From JACDAN01 sp035776735 (lineage in GTDB: Bacteria > Actinomycetota > Thermoleophilia > Gaiellales > Gaiellaceae), in assembly GCA_035776735.1 (NCBI GenBank), contig DASSSO010000090.1, forward strand, positions 1-27,200: a DNA stretch of 27,200 nucleotides, in the 5' to 3' direction. Positions within the stretch are counted from its first letter, which is position 1; each line of letters opens with the position of its first letter. This document shows, piece after piece, positions 20,254 to 27,200 of the stretch. The notes below the pieces were generated by a model. It saw only the letters and a list, made by a program, of their open reading frames with translations, made no database searches and was not told where the DNA came from. A program made the translations under genes and the position numbers.

Positions 20254-22716
20254 GTGCCGTTCATGGTGCAAGAGACCGTCGAGCAGACCAACTTTCCTTC
20301 ACCGGCGAACCTCGCCCTCGTTGAAGACGCCCGCCGGGCCGAGTCGTGGGCCGGCGAGCCCTTCCTCCATGCGGAGGAGGAGCCCGAGACCGTGCTCGCG
20401 CCGGGCACGGCGCGCCGCCGCGCGCTCGACGACGCCCTCGCCGAGATCGAGGCGGGGCTCGACGCGCCGTCCTCGGACTGGAAGATCCGCTACGCGCTGA
20501 TGCTCGGGCTCGAGCGGGTGCTGAGCGAGCGCCCGCCGCGCCTCAAGTCCGGCACGGAGCTGCGCCGCCACCAGATCGACGCGCTGGCCGGGATGCTCAC
20601 CGAGCTGATCGCCGCCAACCAGAAGGCCGCCGAGAACGGCAACGGCAACGGCCACCCGAAGCTCGAGGAGGTGGACGAGCTCGAGGACGAGGAGGACGAC
20701 TTCGAGGTCGACAGCGAGGTCGAGCCGCTGCCGGCGACGCCCGAGGACGACCCCGGTGCCGCCCGCCGCTACCGCTTCCGCCACCCGACCGCGTCCGGCA
20801 AGACGATCGCCGCGGCCGGCTTCGTCGAGGCGGCCCGCAGCGAAGGCGTCCTGATCCTCACGCACCGCCGCCTGCTCGTTTCCCAGTTCAACCGCGACCT
20901 CACGGCCGAGGGCTACGGCGACCGCCTCAAGCCCGCGGTCGAGAAGGGCACGAAGCCGCCGAGGCCCGATCTCATCACCGTCCAGACCTACGCCTGGTTC
21001 GCGCGCCATGTGAACGACCTCGAGAAGGACGCCTACCAGCTCGTCATCTGCGACGAGGCCCACACGGCGCTCGGCGAGAAGACGAGCGCGGCGATCCGCA
21101 GCTACACGGAGCCGGTCTTCATCGGGATGACCGCGACCGAGCAGCTGATCGCGAAGCAGGTCTCGGACGTGTTCCCCGCCTCGGTCGACGACCTCCCGCT
21201 CCAGGACGCAGCGCGTCGCGGGCTGATCGCGCCGCTCCGCTGCCTCCGCGTCCCGCCCGCGGCCGCGATCAACTCGGTGCCGATCGTCGGCGGCGACTTC
21301 GAGGAGCGGGCACTGGCCGAAGTCCTCGACCACCAGGCGCTGAACCAGGCTGCCGCGAGCCTCTACCGCGACCGGTTCGACTCGACGCCGGGGATCGTCT
21401 ACGCGGCCGGCGTCGAGCACGCCTACAACCTCGCGCGCGAGTTCCGCGCGGCCGGCCTGAAGGCCGAGGCGGTCAGCGGCCGCACGCCGCCGGTGAAGCT
21501 CGCCGAGATCCTCGCCGCCTACGAGCGCGGGGAGATCGACATCCTGATCAACGCGATGCTCCTCGCCGAGGGCTGGAACTCGCCGCGCGCGACGGTCTGC
21601 ATGCACCTGGCGCCGACTGCGAGCCGCCGCGTCTACCAGCAGCGGATCGGCCGGATCATGCGCATGCACCCGCGGAAGGAGGCCGGCGTCGTCGTCGACT
21701 TCGTCCCGAAGGGCGCGACGCACCACGAGCGCGTCGTCTCGCTCCACAGCCTGCTCGACGCGGACTTCTACCGCGAGGGTGCGCGCGTCACGCCGGCGCC
21801 GCGCCGGAGGCCGCAGCGCCGGGCCCGCCGCAGGCTCTCGCCGGCCCCGTGGCTCGTGCCGGTCACGCCGGACGTCAAGCGCCGCCTCGGCGTGATCGCC
21901 CGAGAGTGGCAGCGCATCGACCCGCGCTTCCTCGACGAGGACGAGCAGCGCTTCTGGGCGCAGATCGCCGGGCGCCAGGTCAGGTTCGAGGAGCGCGTCG
22001 ACTTCGTGAAGAAGCTCACCGAGGCGAGCACGACGCGAAGTGCCCTCGAGCAGTTCCTCTTCACCTGCGCCGCAGAGAATCCCAACCGCCGGCTGCGGAT
22101 GACCGCACTCGCCGACCGGGTCGGGATGGGCGTCGACCGCGCGAGCTTCGACGACCTCGTCACGCTCGTGACCCAGGCGCCGACCTGGGAGAAGGATCGG
22201 GCGCAGGGCGTCCGGATCCTGCTCCGCGGTCTCGCCGAGGGGAAGGCGGACGCGCCCGAGCAGATCCTCTGGCGCTGGACGTGGCGGCTGGCCCGAGCCA
22301 CGCGGAAGATCCAGGATCGCCGCGCGAGCGCCGAGTTCCCCGAGGCAAAACGGCTCCTCGGCGCGCTGGCGAACTCGCGGGGCCACCGGCACGAGGAGAA
22401 CGCCGCGAAGCTCGTGAACACCGCCCGCGACCTGCCCCCGGAGGTGGGCGCGGCGCTGCTCGCGTCCGCCGAGGGCTACACGCCGCGCGCGACCCGGCTG
22501 ATCGAGTCCGCTCGCGAGAGCCTGGGAACGGTCGAGGAGGTCGCGGCCGCCCTCGCAGAGAACCTGCCGCCGCCGAAGCTCCAGGGCCGTTCGAGGCGCC
22601 GGCGCCGCCGCAAGAAGAAGGGCGCGAGGGCCCAGCAGCCGGCGGAGCAGAGCCCGAACGGCGGCAAGCCGGACGAGGCGCAGGCCGAAGAGCCCGCCCC
22701 GGCCGAAGCGTCCTAG
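20254..22716 (+). CDS. Superfamily 2 DEAH-type helicase with acidic insert and basic tail
   Basis: 820 aa. An unusual N-terminus (1-95) precedes ELRRHQIDAL (102-111), the Q-like motif. Then comes a Glu/Asp-rich insert (about 125-168) before Walker A, HPTASGKT (177-184). Further motifs: THRRLLVSQF (Ia, 203-212), VICDEAHTAL (264-273), FIGMTATEQ (289-297), a RecA-2 domain with IVYAAGVEHA, INAMLLAEGWNSPR (432-445) and QQRIGRIMRMHP (462-473). From about 515 there is an Arg-rich linker, a helical C-terminal region, and a strongly basic segment near 770 followed by an acidic Pro/Ala tail. It is probably an ATP-driven RNA or DNA remodeller; substrate unknown. Start GTG 20254 or ATG 20263; neither has a close Shine-Dalgarno. 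Its stop abuts that of the convergent PAC2 gene. Confidence 0.88.
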   Translation: MPFMVQETVEQTNFPSPANLALVEDARRAESWAGEPFLHAEEEPETVLAPGTARRRALDDALAEIEAGLDAPSSDWKIRYALMLGLERVLSERPPRLKSGTELRRHQIDALAGMLTELIAANQKAAENGNGNGHPKLEEVDELEDEEDDFEVDSEVEPLPATPEDDPGAARRYRFRHPTASGKTIAAAGFVEAARSEGVLILTHRRLLVSQFNRDLTAEGYGDRLKPAVEKGTKPPRPDLITVQTYAWFARHVNDLEKDAYQLVICDEAHTALGEKTSAAIRSYTEPVFIGMTATEQLIAKQVSDVFPASVDDLPLQDAARRGLIAPLRCLRVPPAAAINSVPIVGGDFEERALAEVLDHQALNQAAASLYRDRFDSTPGIVYAAGVEHAYNLAREFRAAGLKAEAVSGRTPPVKLAEILAAYERGEIDILINAMLLAEGWNSPRATVCMHLAPTASRRVYQQRIGRIMRMHPRKEAGVVVDFVPKGATHHERVVSLHSLLDADFYREGARVTPAPRRRPQRRARRRLSPAPWLVPVTPDVKRRLGVIAREWQRIDPRFLDEDEQRFWAQIAGRQVRFEERVDFVKKLTEASTTRSALEQFLFTCAAENPNRRLRMTALADRVGMGVDRASFDDLVTLVTQAPTWEKDRAQGVRILLRGLAEGKADAPEQILWRWTWRLARATRKIQDRRASAEFPEAKRLLGALANSRGHRHEENAAKLVNTARDLPPEVGAALLASAEGYTPRATRLIESARESLGTVEEVAAALAENLPPPKLQGRSRRRRRRKKKGARAQQPAEQSPNGGKPDEAQAEEPAPAEAS

Positions 22717-23604
22717 TTACTGCTCGGTCGCAGCGGGCGGCTCGCCGTTCTTGCGGTCCCGCTCGCGGAGGAAGCGCGTGAGCTCTGCGGCCAGCGCCTC
22801 GCCCGACGGGATGTCCTCCTCGTCGAACTCGTCGGCGCGCCGCTCGAGGTCCTCGACGTACGCCTGGGTGTCCGCATCCGCGGCGACGGCGCGGCTCACC
22901 TGCTCGGCGTAGCCCTCGGAGGCCTCCTGGAGCTCGTCGACGTCGACCTCGATCCCGAGGATGTCGCCGAGGCGCTCGCAGAGCGCGAGCGCGGCGCGCG
23001 GGCTCGGCGTCAGGGAGACGTAGTGCGGGACGGCGGCCCAGAGGCTCGCCGACGGCAGCCCGTGCTCCTTGCAGGCGTCGTGGAGGACGCCGACGATGCC
23101 GGTCGGGCCCTCGTACCGCGAGGCCTGGAGGCCGAGCCGCTTCACGAGCTCGGCGTCGCTCGCGCTGCCGGTCACCGGGCTCGGCCGCGTGTGGGGGATG
23201 TCGGCCAGGAGCGAGCCGAGGGTGACGACGAGCTCGACGCCCAGCTCCTCGGCGTAGCCGGTGACCAGCTCCGTGAACGCGCGCCAGCGGAGGTTGGGCT
23301 CGATGCCGAGCAGGAGGACGACGTCGCGGTCGAGACCCTCCGGACGGGCGCGGTAGAAGGTCGTCTCGGGCCAGTCGATCTGCCGGGTCATCCCTTCGAC
23401 GAGCTTCACGTGCGGCCGCGTCGTCTGGAAGTCGAAGAACTCCTCTGGATCGACGTCGGCGATCTGCTCTGCGTTCCAGAGCCTCGCCAGGTACCCGGCG
23501 GCGAGCGAGGCGCCCTGGCCGCCGTCGTTCCAGCCCCGGAAAGCCGCGATCAGGATAGGCCGCTCGAGGGCGGGGCGGTCCGAGATGCGGAGCTCGTCTG
23601 GCAT
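22717..23604 (-). CDS. PAC2-family protein
   Basis: 295 aa. It carries the PAC2 hallmarks: ILIAAFRGWNDGGQGAS near the start, FFDFQTTRPHVKL, VVLLLGIEPNLRWRAFTELV, VTLGSLLADIPHTRPSPVTG, GPTGIVGVLHDACKEHGLP and SLWAAVPHYVS. The family is related to eukaryotic proteasome assembly chaperone 2 and is widespread in actinobacteria and archaea, where its exact role is not settled. An acidic C-terminal helix follows (about 220-295). No signal peptide. The start is ATG 23604, with AAGGTGG as a possible weak Shine-Dalgarno and TAAGGT as a possible -10, both just upstream and overlapping. It lies 9 bases downstream of ctaA, probably in the same operon. Confidence 0.9.
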   Translation of the reverse strand: MPDELRISDRPALERPILIAAFRGWNDGGQGASLAAGYLARLWNAEQIADVDPEEFFDFQTTRPHVKLVEGMTRQIDWPETTFYRARPEGLDRDVVLLLGIEPNLRWRAFTELVTGYAEELGVELVVTLGSLLADIPHTRPSPVTGSASDAELVKRLGLQASRYEGPTGIVGVLHDACKEHGLPSASLWAAVPHYVSLTPSPRAALALCERLGDILGIEVDVDELQEASEGYAEQVSRAVAADADTQAYVEDLERRADEFDEEDIPSGEALAAELTRFLRERDRKNGEPPAATEQ

Positions 23605-23610
23605 CGGTCC

Positions 23611-23616
23611 ACCTTA
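23611..23616 (-). promoter_or_regulatory. Candidate leaderless -10 box or Shine-Dalgarno of the PAC2 gene
   Basis: On the minus strand TAAGGT, 6 nt, ATG 23604. The TAA is also the ctaA stop codon, and AAGGTGG can read as a weak ribosome site, so this is ambiguous. Confidence 0.35.
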
Positions 23617-24486
23617 CCCCGGTCGGGCCGCCAGCCACCGCGGCGGCAGCCAGAGCATCGTGGCCAGCGCAACCGTCAGCGCCCAGACGGCCGCCGCCAG
23701 CGCCACGTGGACCGCCACGATCCCCCAGGGCAGCTCGAGCCTCCACTGGAGCTCGCCGACCGCCATCTGCGCCGCCAGCACGGCGAGCAGGAGCAGCGAG
23801 AACGCGAGCAGCCGCGGGGCAAGCGCCCGGCGGGCGACGACGTAGCCGAGCACGAACAGGAAGACGCAACCGAAGACGGCCGTGATCCGGACGTGGACGT
23901 ACAGCGCGTCGGGGAGGTTCCAGAGCCGCTCCACGACGTCCGGATCGCCGGAGTGCGGCCCGGCGCCGGTGACGAGCGTTCCGGTCACGACGAGCCCCAG
24001 GCAGGCGAGCGCAAGGACGAGGGCGCCGATCCGGAGCTCCCGCGGAAACTCGAGCGCGGGTGCGCCGCGTTCGACCCGGATCGCCTCGAAGAGCACGACG
24101 ATCGCGCCGGCGAGCGCGAGCAGCGCCACGAGGAAGTGCACGATCACCATCTCCGGCGGCAGGTCGTACCGGATCGTGGCCAGGCCGAGCGGCGCTTCCG
24201 CCAGGGTCAGCGCGGCGACGCCGACCGCGGTCCAGAACGTCCACCGCGGGAGCTTCCGCGCGGCCCATGCAGTCAGGAGCGAGAAGGTGATCGGGAAGAT
24301 CCCGAACACGCGGTTCCCGAACTCGATGAACGCGTGCGAGTCCTCCTCGGGGAAGAACGCGCCCTCCTCGCAGCCGGGCCAGCCCTCACAGCCGAGCCCG
24401 GAGCCGGTCAGCCGAACGAGCGAGCCGGTGATCACAATGATGTAGAGCGAGACGACGGTCGCCACCGCGAGCCGCCGGATCCACAT
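23614..24486 (-). CDS. ctaA: Heme A synthase
   Basis: 290 aa with about eight membrane helices. It oxidises the C8 methyl of heme O to the formyl of heme A, for aa3-type cytochrome oxidase, in the cytoplasmic membrane. Seen: GSLVRLTGSGLGCEGWPGC with the extracytoplasmic Cys33/Cys39 pair; HAFIEFGNRVFG with Glu55; His117 (VIVHFLVAL); GTLVTGAGPHSGD; His198 (LYVHVRITA); His260 (IVAVHVALA). Family members from Bacillus use ExxHR with four His ligands; here the first His is Asn58 (ExxNR), as I recall from other actinobacteria. The start ATG 24486 lies 5 bases after the stop of the hydrolase gene, so cotranscribed. No oxidase subunit genes are in the window. Confidence 0.92.
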   Translation of the reverse strand: MWIRRLAVATVVSLYIIVITGSLVRLTGSGLGCEGWPGCEEGAFFPEEDSHAFIEFGNRVFGIFPITFSLLTAWAARKLPRWTFWTAVGVAALTLAEAPLGLATIRYDLPPEMVIVHFLVALLALAGAIVVLFEAIRVERGAPALEFPRELRIGALVLALACLGLVVTGTLVTGAGPHSGDPDVVERLWNLPDALYVHVRITAVFGCVFLFVLGYVVARRALAPRLLAFSLLLLAVLAAQMAVGELQWRLELPWGIVAVHVALAAAVWALTVALATMLWLPPRWLAARPG

Positions 24487-24491
24487 CGGGC

Positions 24492-25367
24492 TCAAGCCGC
24501 CTCCGCGCGCTCGAGAAACGGCGTCAGCACGGCGCGGAACCGATCCGGCTCCTCGATGAACGCCATGTGCGAGCTCTCCTCGAAGAGCACGCGCTCGGCG
24601 CCGGGGATCCCCTGCCGCGCCTCCTCCGCGAGCGCCGGCGTGCACTCGTCGTACCGGCCGGAGGTGACGAGGGTGGGCACCCGGATCTCGCCGAGCCGAT
24701 GGCGAACGTCCCAGTCGTGGAGCCGACCGTCGGGGTTCCACTCACTCATCCCCCAGAGCGCCCGGTAGACCGGTGTCCCCTTCTCCGCCCTTCCCTGCTC
24801 GACGTAGTCGGGCAGCGGATCGAGGACACAGACGTGGCGGCGCCAGAACTCCTTTTCGGCCGCCAGGTAGTCCGGGTCGTCGAGCGTGCCGGCCGCCTCG
24901 TGCTCGGCGATGGCGCGGCGGTGGTGCTCCGGGAGCGCGTCCCGGAGACGGGCGGCCTCCGCCGCCCACGTCGCCGACGCCGTGGGCGGCGAGTTCAGGG
25001 TGAGGCTGACCACACCGGACGGCCCGGTCAGCATGTACTCGATCGCGAGCATGGACCCCCACGAGGTGCCGAGCAGGTGGATCCGGTCGAGCCCGAGGGC
25101 CTCGCGCAGCGTCCGGAGCTCGTCGACGAAGAGCTCGACCGTCCAGAGATCGGAGTCGTCCGGCCGGTCCGAGCTGCCGCAGCCGAGCTGGTCGTAGACG
25201 ACGACGCGCCGCCCTTCCGCGGCGAGCCGCTCGAACGGCTGGAAGTAGTGGTGCGTCGAGCCGGGCCCGCCGTGCAGGCAGACCAGCGGCAGGCTGTCCG
25301 CCGGCCCGATGTCGCGGTACCAGGTCTCGAACCCGCGGAACGGGATGCGCCCTTCGACGGCCCTCAC
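24492..25367 (-). CDS. Proline iminopeptidase-like alpha/beta hydrolase
   Basis: 291 aa, alpha/beta-hydrolase fold. The oxyanion motif LHGGPGSTHHY (31-41) and YDQLGCGSS (58-66) are typical of prolyl iminopeptidases and related acyltransferases. The nucleophile is Ser102 in GTSWGS, with Asp240 (SGRYDECTP) and His267 (SSHMAF) completing the triad. A lid domain spans about 128-215. No signal peptide, so cytosolic; it probably cleaves N-terminal Pro from peptides, but other amide or ester substrates are possible. GTG 25367 overlaps the TGA of the upstream apgM gene as GTGA. The catalytic triad is complete. Confidence 0.88.
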   Translation of the reverse strand: MRAVEGRIPFRGFETWYRDIGPADSLPLVCLHGGPGSTHHYFQPFERLAAEGRRVVVYDQLGCGSSDRPDDSDLWTVELFVDELRTLREALGLDRIHLLGTSWGSMLAIEYMLTGPSGVVSLTLNSPPTASATWAAEAARLRDALPEHHRRAIAEHEAAGTLDDPDYLAAEKEFWRRHVCVLDPLPDYVEQGRAEKGTPVYRALWGMSEWNPDGRLHDWDVRHRLGEIRVPTLVTSGRYDECTPALAEEARQGIPGAERVLFEESSHMAFIEEPDRFRAVLTPFLERAEAA

Positions 25368-26614
25368 GGACGGAGCGGCTCCAGGATCGAGGGGTAGCCG
25401 TCGGCCCCGGAGAACGGCGTCGGCCGGGCGCCGAGGAAGAGCGGCCGGTCGGCGGCGTTCAGCAACACCGGCATCAGGTCCGGCCCGCGGAGGTGCCCGA
25501 GGACACCAGCCGCACAGGGAAGCTCGCCGAACGAGGCCACCCCGTCGGCCCGGATCCCGGGCCCGGCCAGGACGAGCGGCACGGGGTCGCCGGAATGGAT
25601 GACCTCGGGGTAGGCGGGCGTCGCGTGGTCGCCGCTGACGCAGACGACCGCGCGGTCGACCGGGAGGTCCGAGAGCGCGGAGTCCAGCGCCTCGATCGTC
25701 CGCTGCTTGATCGCCGGGTCCTTCGTGTGCCCAGCTTCGTCCGCGGCCTTCTGGTGCGAGAAGACGAACGTGTCGCCGGCGTCGAGCCGCTCACGGATCC
25801 GACGCAACCGGCCGCGGAGATCGTGAGCCGGGTCGTCGGTCTCCTCGGCGACGACCGGCTCCAGGCCGACGGCCCGTGCGAGCCCGTGGAGGAACCGTGA
25901 GGCGGCGATGAACGACCCGGCCAGGCCATGGCGCTCGGGGAACGTCGGCGCCAACCGCAGGCGCCCGAACCACTTCAGCGTGATCACGTTGAACCGCTCG
26001 CCGGCGAGGCGCTCGAGCACGATCCGCGTCCAGGCCTCGGCCGCGCTCGCCGTTCGCTCGGCCTCCGACACGACCGCCTGCGGGCGGAGCACGGGATGGC
26101 GGTCGCGGAAGAACGCATCCGTGTCCGTGACCCGGTCGTCGGCGCCGCCCGAGATCCGCAGGATCGCCTCGCCCCGTCCCAGGCCGGCGAGCCTGAACCG
26201 CAGGCCGTCGACCTCGATGTCGGCGCAGCGCTCGAGCAGGGCGTGCGCCTCTGCGTCGTCCTCGCCGCGTCGCGGCCGGCCGGTCAGCCAGAGCTCGCCG
26301 TCCCGCTCGTCGGCTGGACGGAGCGCCGCGAAGGCGAGGACGTCCGTCGGGTCGACCTCCTGGCCCGCGCCGAGCGCCTCCAGCACCGCGCGGCCCGGAA
26401 ACTCCTCGGGCCGGTAGCCGAACATCGACCAGTGCGCGACCTCGCTCGACGGGGCCCGTCCCGGGCCGACCGCGTACAGCACGCCGGTCGATCCCCGCGC
26501 CGCAAGAGCATCGAGGTTCGGCGTCGCGGCCGCCTCGTTCGCGGTCCGCCCGCCGAGGCTCTCGTGCGCGCGGTCTCCCAGCCCGTCCAGGAGGACGACG
26601 ACGATCGGATGCAT
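25364..26614 (-). CDS. apgM: Archaeal-type cofactor-independent phosphoglycerate mutase
   Basis: 416 aa in the alkaline phosphatase superfamily. It interconverts 3- and 2-phosphoglycerate in glycolysis without 2,3-bisphosphoglycerate. The order of motifs fits the archaeal ApgM form: VVVLLDGLGDRA (metal Asp10), ANEAAATPNLDALAARG, APSSEVAHWSMFGY with Ser57 as the phosphoryl-carrying residue, FPGRAVLEALG, FSHQKAADEAGHTKDP and VCVSGDHATP with further metal ligands, and a final HSGDPVPLVLAGPG. PSSE replaces the more usual PGSD. The start is ATG 26614, with TAGCCT 7 nt upstream. It lies 10 bases after the NadM-like gene and overlaps the hydrolase gene (GTGA). Related metalloenzymes act on other phosphates, but the ApgM pattern is strong. 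Confidence 0.88.
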   Translation of the reverse strand: MHPIVVVLLDGLGDRAHESLGGRTANEAAATPNLDALAARGSTGVLYAVGPGRAPSSEVAHWSMFGYRPEEFPGRAVLEALGAGQEVDPTDVLAFAALRPADERDGELWLTGRPRRGEDDAEAHALLERCADIEVDGLRFRLAGLGRGEAILRISGGADDRVTDTDAFFRDRHPVLRPQAVVSEAERTASAAEAWTRIVLERLAGERFNVITLKWFGRLRLAPTFPERHGLAGSFIAASRFLHGLARAVGLEPVVAEETDDPAHDLRGRLRRIRERLDAGDTFVFSHQKAADEAGHTKDPAIKQRTIEALDSALSDLPVDRAVVCVSGDHATPAYPEVIHSGDPVPLVLAGPGIRADGVASFGELPCAAGVLGHLRGPDLMPVLLNAADRPLFLGARPTPFSGADGYPSILEPLRP

Positions 26615-26621
26615 GGCGCGG

Positions 26622-26627
26622 AGGCTA
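26622..26627 (-). promoter_or_regulatory. Candidate leaderless -10 box (TAGCCT) of apgM
   Basis: TAGCCT on the minus strand, 7 nt, ATG 26614. It begins with the stop codon of the preceding gene, so coincidence is possible. Confidence 0.3.
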
Positions 26628-27161
26628 GACCGGGACGCGCTGCAACGATCGGATGACCCGAGCGACCCCGGGCGGAACGAGCGTCTCCCACTCGCCGCTC
26701 TCGCGAAGCGCCTCGCGCACCTCGGCGCCGGAGACTCCCTTCTCGGCACCCTCGTCGAGCACGACGACCTCGTAGCCCGCGATGCGAAAGCGCTCGATCT
26801 TCGTCCCGCCCCATGCCGAGAAGAGCCGGATGTACTGCGTCACCCCCGCGGGCACGTAGGCCGGCCAGAGCTCCGGCTCGTTCACCGGGAACGGGATGAC
26901 GTGGACGCGCTCCAGCTCGAGGCCCACGTCGACCGCGGCCGCCTTGACCATCAGCAGCCGCTCGGCGTAGCTCCAAGGGTTCGACTCCGGAAGATGCCGG
27001 AGGGGATCGCTCGGCTCGGGCCGGATCCGCTCCGGGTCCGGGTTCGTGATCCCGACGAAGAGCTCCTCGGACCGCTCGGCGGCGCCGCGCAGGTACTCCA
27101 GATGGCCCAGATGGAACGGCTGGAACCGCCCGTGGATCATGCCGCGCTCGGCGCGGGTCAT
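26625..27161 (-). CDS. nadM: NadM-type nicotinamide-nucleotide adenylyltransferase
   Basis: 178 aa nucleotidyltransferase of the cytidylyltransferase-like fold. It would join NMN (or nicotinate mononucleotide) and ATP to NAD or its acid form. The ATP motif GRFQPFHLGHLEYL (11-24) has the HxGH pair His17/His20. ITNPDPERIRPEPSDPLRH, NPWSYAERLLMVKAAA and HVIPFPVNEPELW match archaeal-type NadM. EKGVSGAEVREAL is the family's ISGTxIR region. The ATG at 27161 overlaps an upstream stop as ATGA; an in-frame ATG at 27140 (MIHGRF) lies closer to the family start and is an alternative. It is in one operon with apgM. The archaeal type next to archaeal-type apgM is notable. Confidence 0.85.
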   Translation of the reverse strand: MTRAERGMIHGRFQPFHLGHLEYLRGAAERSEELFVGITNPDPERIRPEPSDPLRHLPESNPWSYAERLLMVKAAAVDVGLELERVHVIPFPVNEPELWPAYVPAGVTQYIRLFSAWGGTKIERFRIAGYEVVVLDEGAEKGVSGAEVREALRESGEWETLVPPGVARVIRSLQRVPV

Positions 27162-27200
27162 TCCACGACGACTCCCGCGCCCTCCTCCACCCGGCCCACG
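27158..27200 (-). CDS. C-terminal end of an upstream gene
   Basis: On the minus strand the frame VGRVEEGAGVVVE runs into TGA (27158-27160), which overlaps the nadM ATG as ATGA. Thirteen residues are visible, too few for a family call. The 4-base overlap repeats the coupling style seen elsewhere in the window, which supports a real gene. Confidence 0.45.
   Translation of the reverse strand, partial: VGRVEEGAGVVVE

Noticed and set aside
20228..20500. 90-codon frame starting at TTGGAGGTC before the helicase
   Set aside because: It overlaps the helicase out of frame, is Arg/Ser/Pro-rich and has no motif; the GGAGG may be coincidental.
20346..22781. Second long frame inside the helicase gene, and its antisense frame 20299-22392
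   Set aside because: Both lack motifs, while the frame starting at 20254 contains all SF2 helicase motifs in order.
1..27200. tRNA, rRNA, insertion sequence, prophage or origin features
   Set aside because: No tRNA-like cloverleaf, rRNA conserved stretch, transposase or integrase motif, terminal repeats or DnaA-box cluster was seen by eye on either strand; an RNA-model search was not possible.

Overview
The window is GC-rich (roughly 70% by eye), densely packed bacterial chromosome. It suggests an actinobacterium, possibly a Thermoleophilia/Gaiellales-like soil lineage. The grounds are a DivIVA-domain coiled-coil protein, a Flp-type pilin, a PAC2-family protein, frequent GTG starts, an actinobacterial-looking heme A synthase (ExxNR), and several genes with a TANNNT -10 box only 6-7 nt before the start codon, as in leaderless actinobacterial mRNAs. 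The lineage is an inference. No tRNA, rRNA, CRISPR array, transposase, integrase or prophage gene was seen, and no gene-free stretch exceeds 300 bases.

Layout. 1-863: end of a Flp pilin gene, a shared terminator, and a convergent DivIVA-like gene. 1038-4241: a secreted subtilisin-family protease with five C-terminal repeats, each carrying a Cys-Cys pair. 4299-9476 (minus strand): two tandem cupin-TPR proteins, a small secreted protein, then a 2-oxoacid:ferredoxin oxidoreductase (korA, korB) with a lipoprotein gene between its two subunits. 9603-9642: an interlocked divergent promoter and palindrome that also serves a MarR-type regulator (9650-10177). 10174-12019 (minus): VOC-fold enzyme, SDR-like protein and an unknown protein, joined by 4-base overlaps. 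12107-15867 (plus): AlkA-like glycosylase overlapping a TIM-barrel endonuclease/isomerase-like gene, then proC, 6-phosphogluconolactonase and an ArsR-like regulator. 16013-20166: a TPR-like protein divergent from a thiolase, a fused enoyl-CoA hydratase/3-hydroxyacyl-CoA dehydrogenase, and a small membrane protein. 20254-22716: a large DEAH-type helicase. 22717-27200 (minus): PAC2 protein, heme A synthase, alpha/beta hydrolase, archaeal-type phosphoglycerate mutase, NadM-type nucleotidyltransferase, and the tail of one more gene.

How the genes work together. The core content is central metabolism: KorAB (TCA-linked 2-oxoacid oxidation with ferredoxin), thiolase plus FadB/J-like fusion (beta-oxidation), Pgl (pentose phosphate pathway), ApgM (glycolysis), NadM (NAD synthesis), CtaA (heme A for the terminal oxidase) and ProC (proline). 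The least familiar parts are the cupin-TPR pair with its MarR regulator, the lipoprotein between korA and korB, the Cys-Cys repeats of the protease, the AlkA/TIM-barrel pair, and a likely non-canonical CTG start for the beta-oxidation fusion. Genes are tightly packed: six adjacent same-strand pairs overlap as GTGA or ATGA, and two convergent pairs have abutting or overlapping stop codons.
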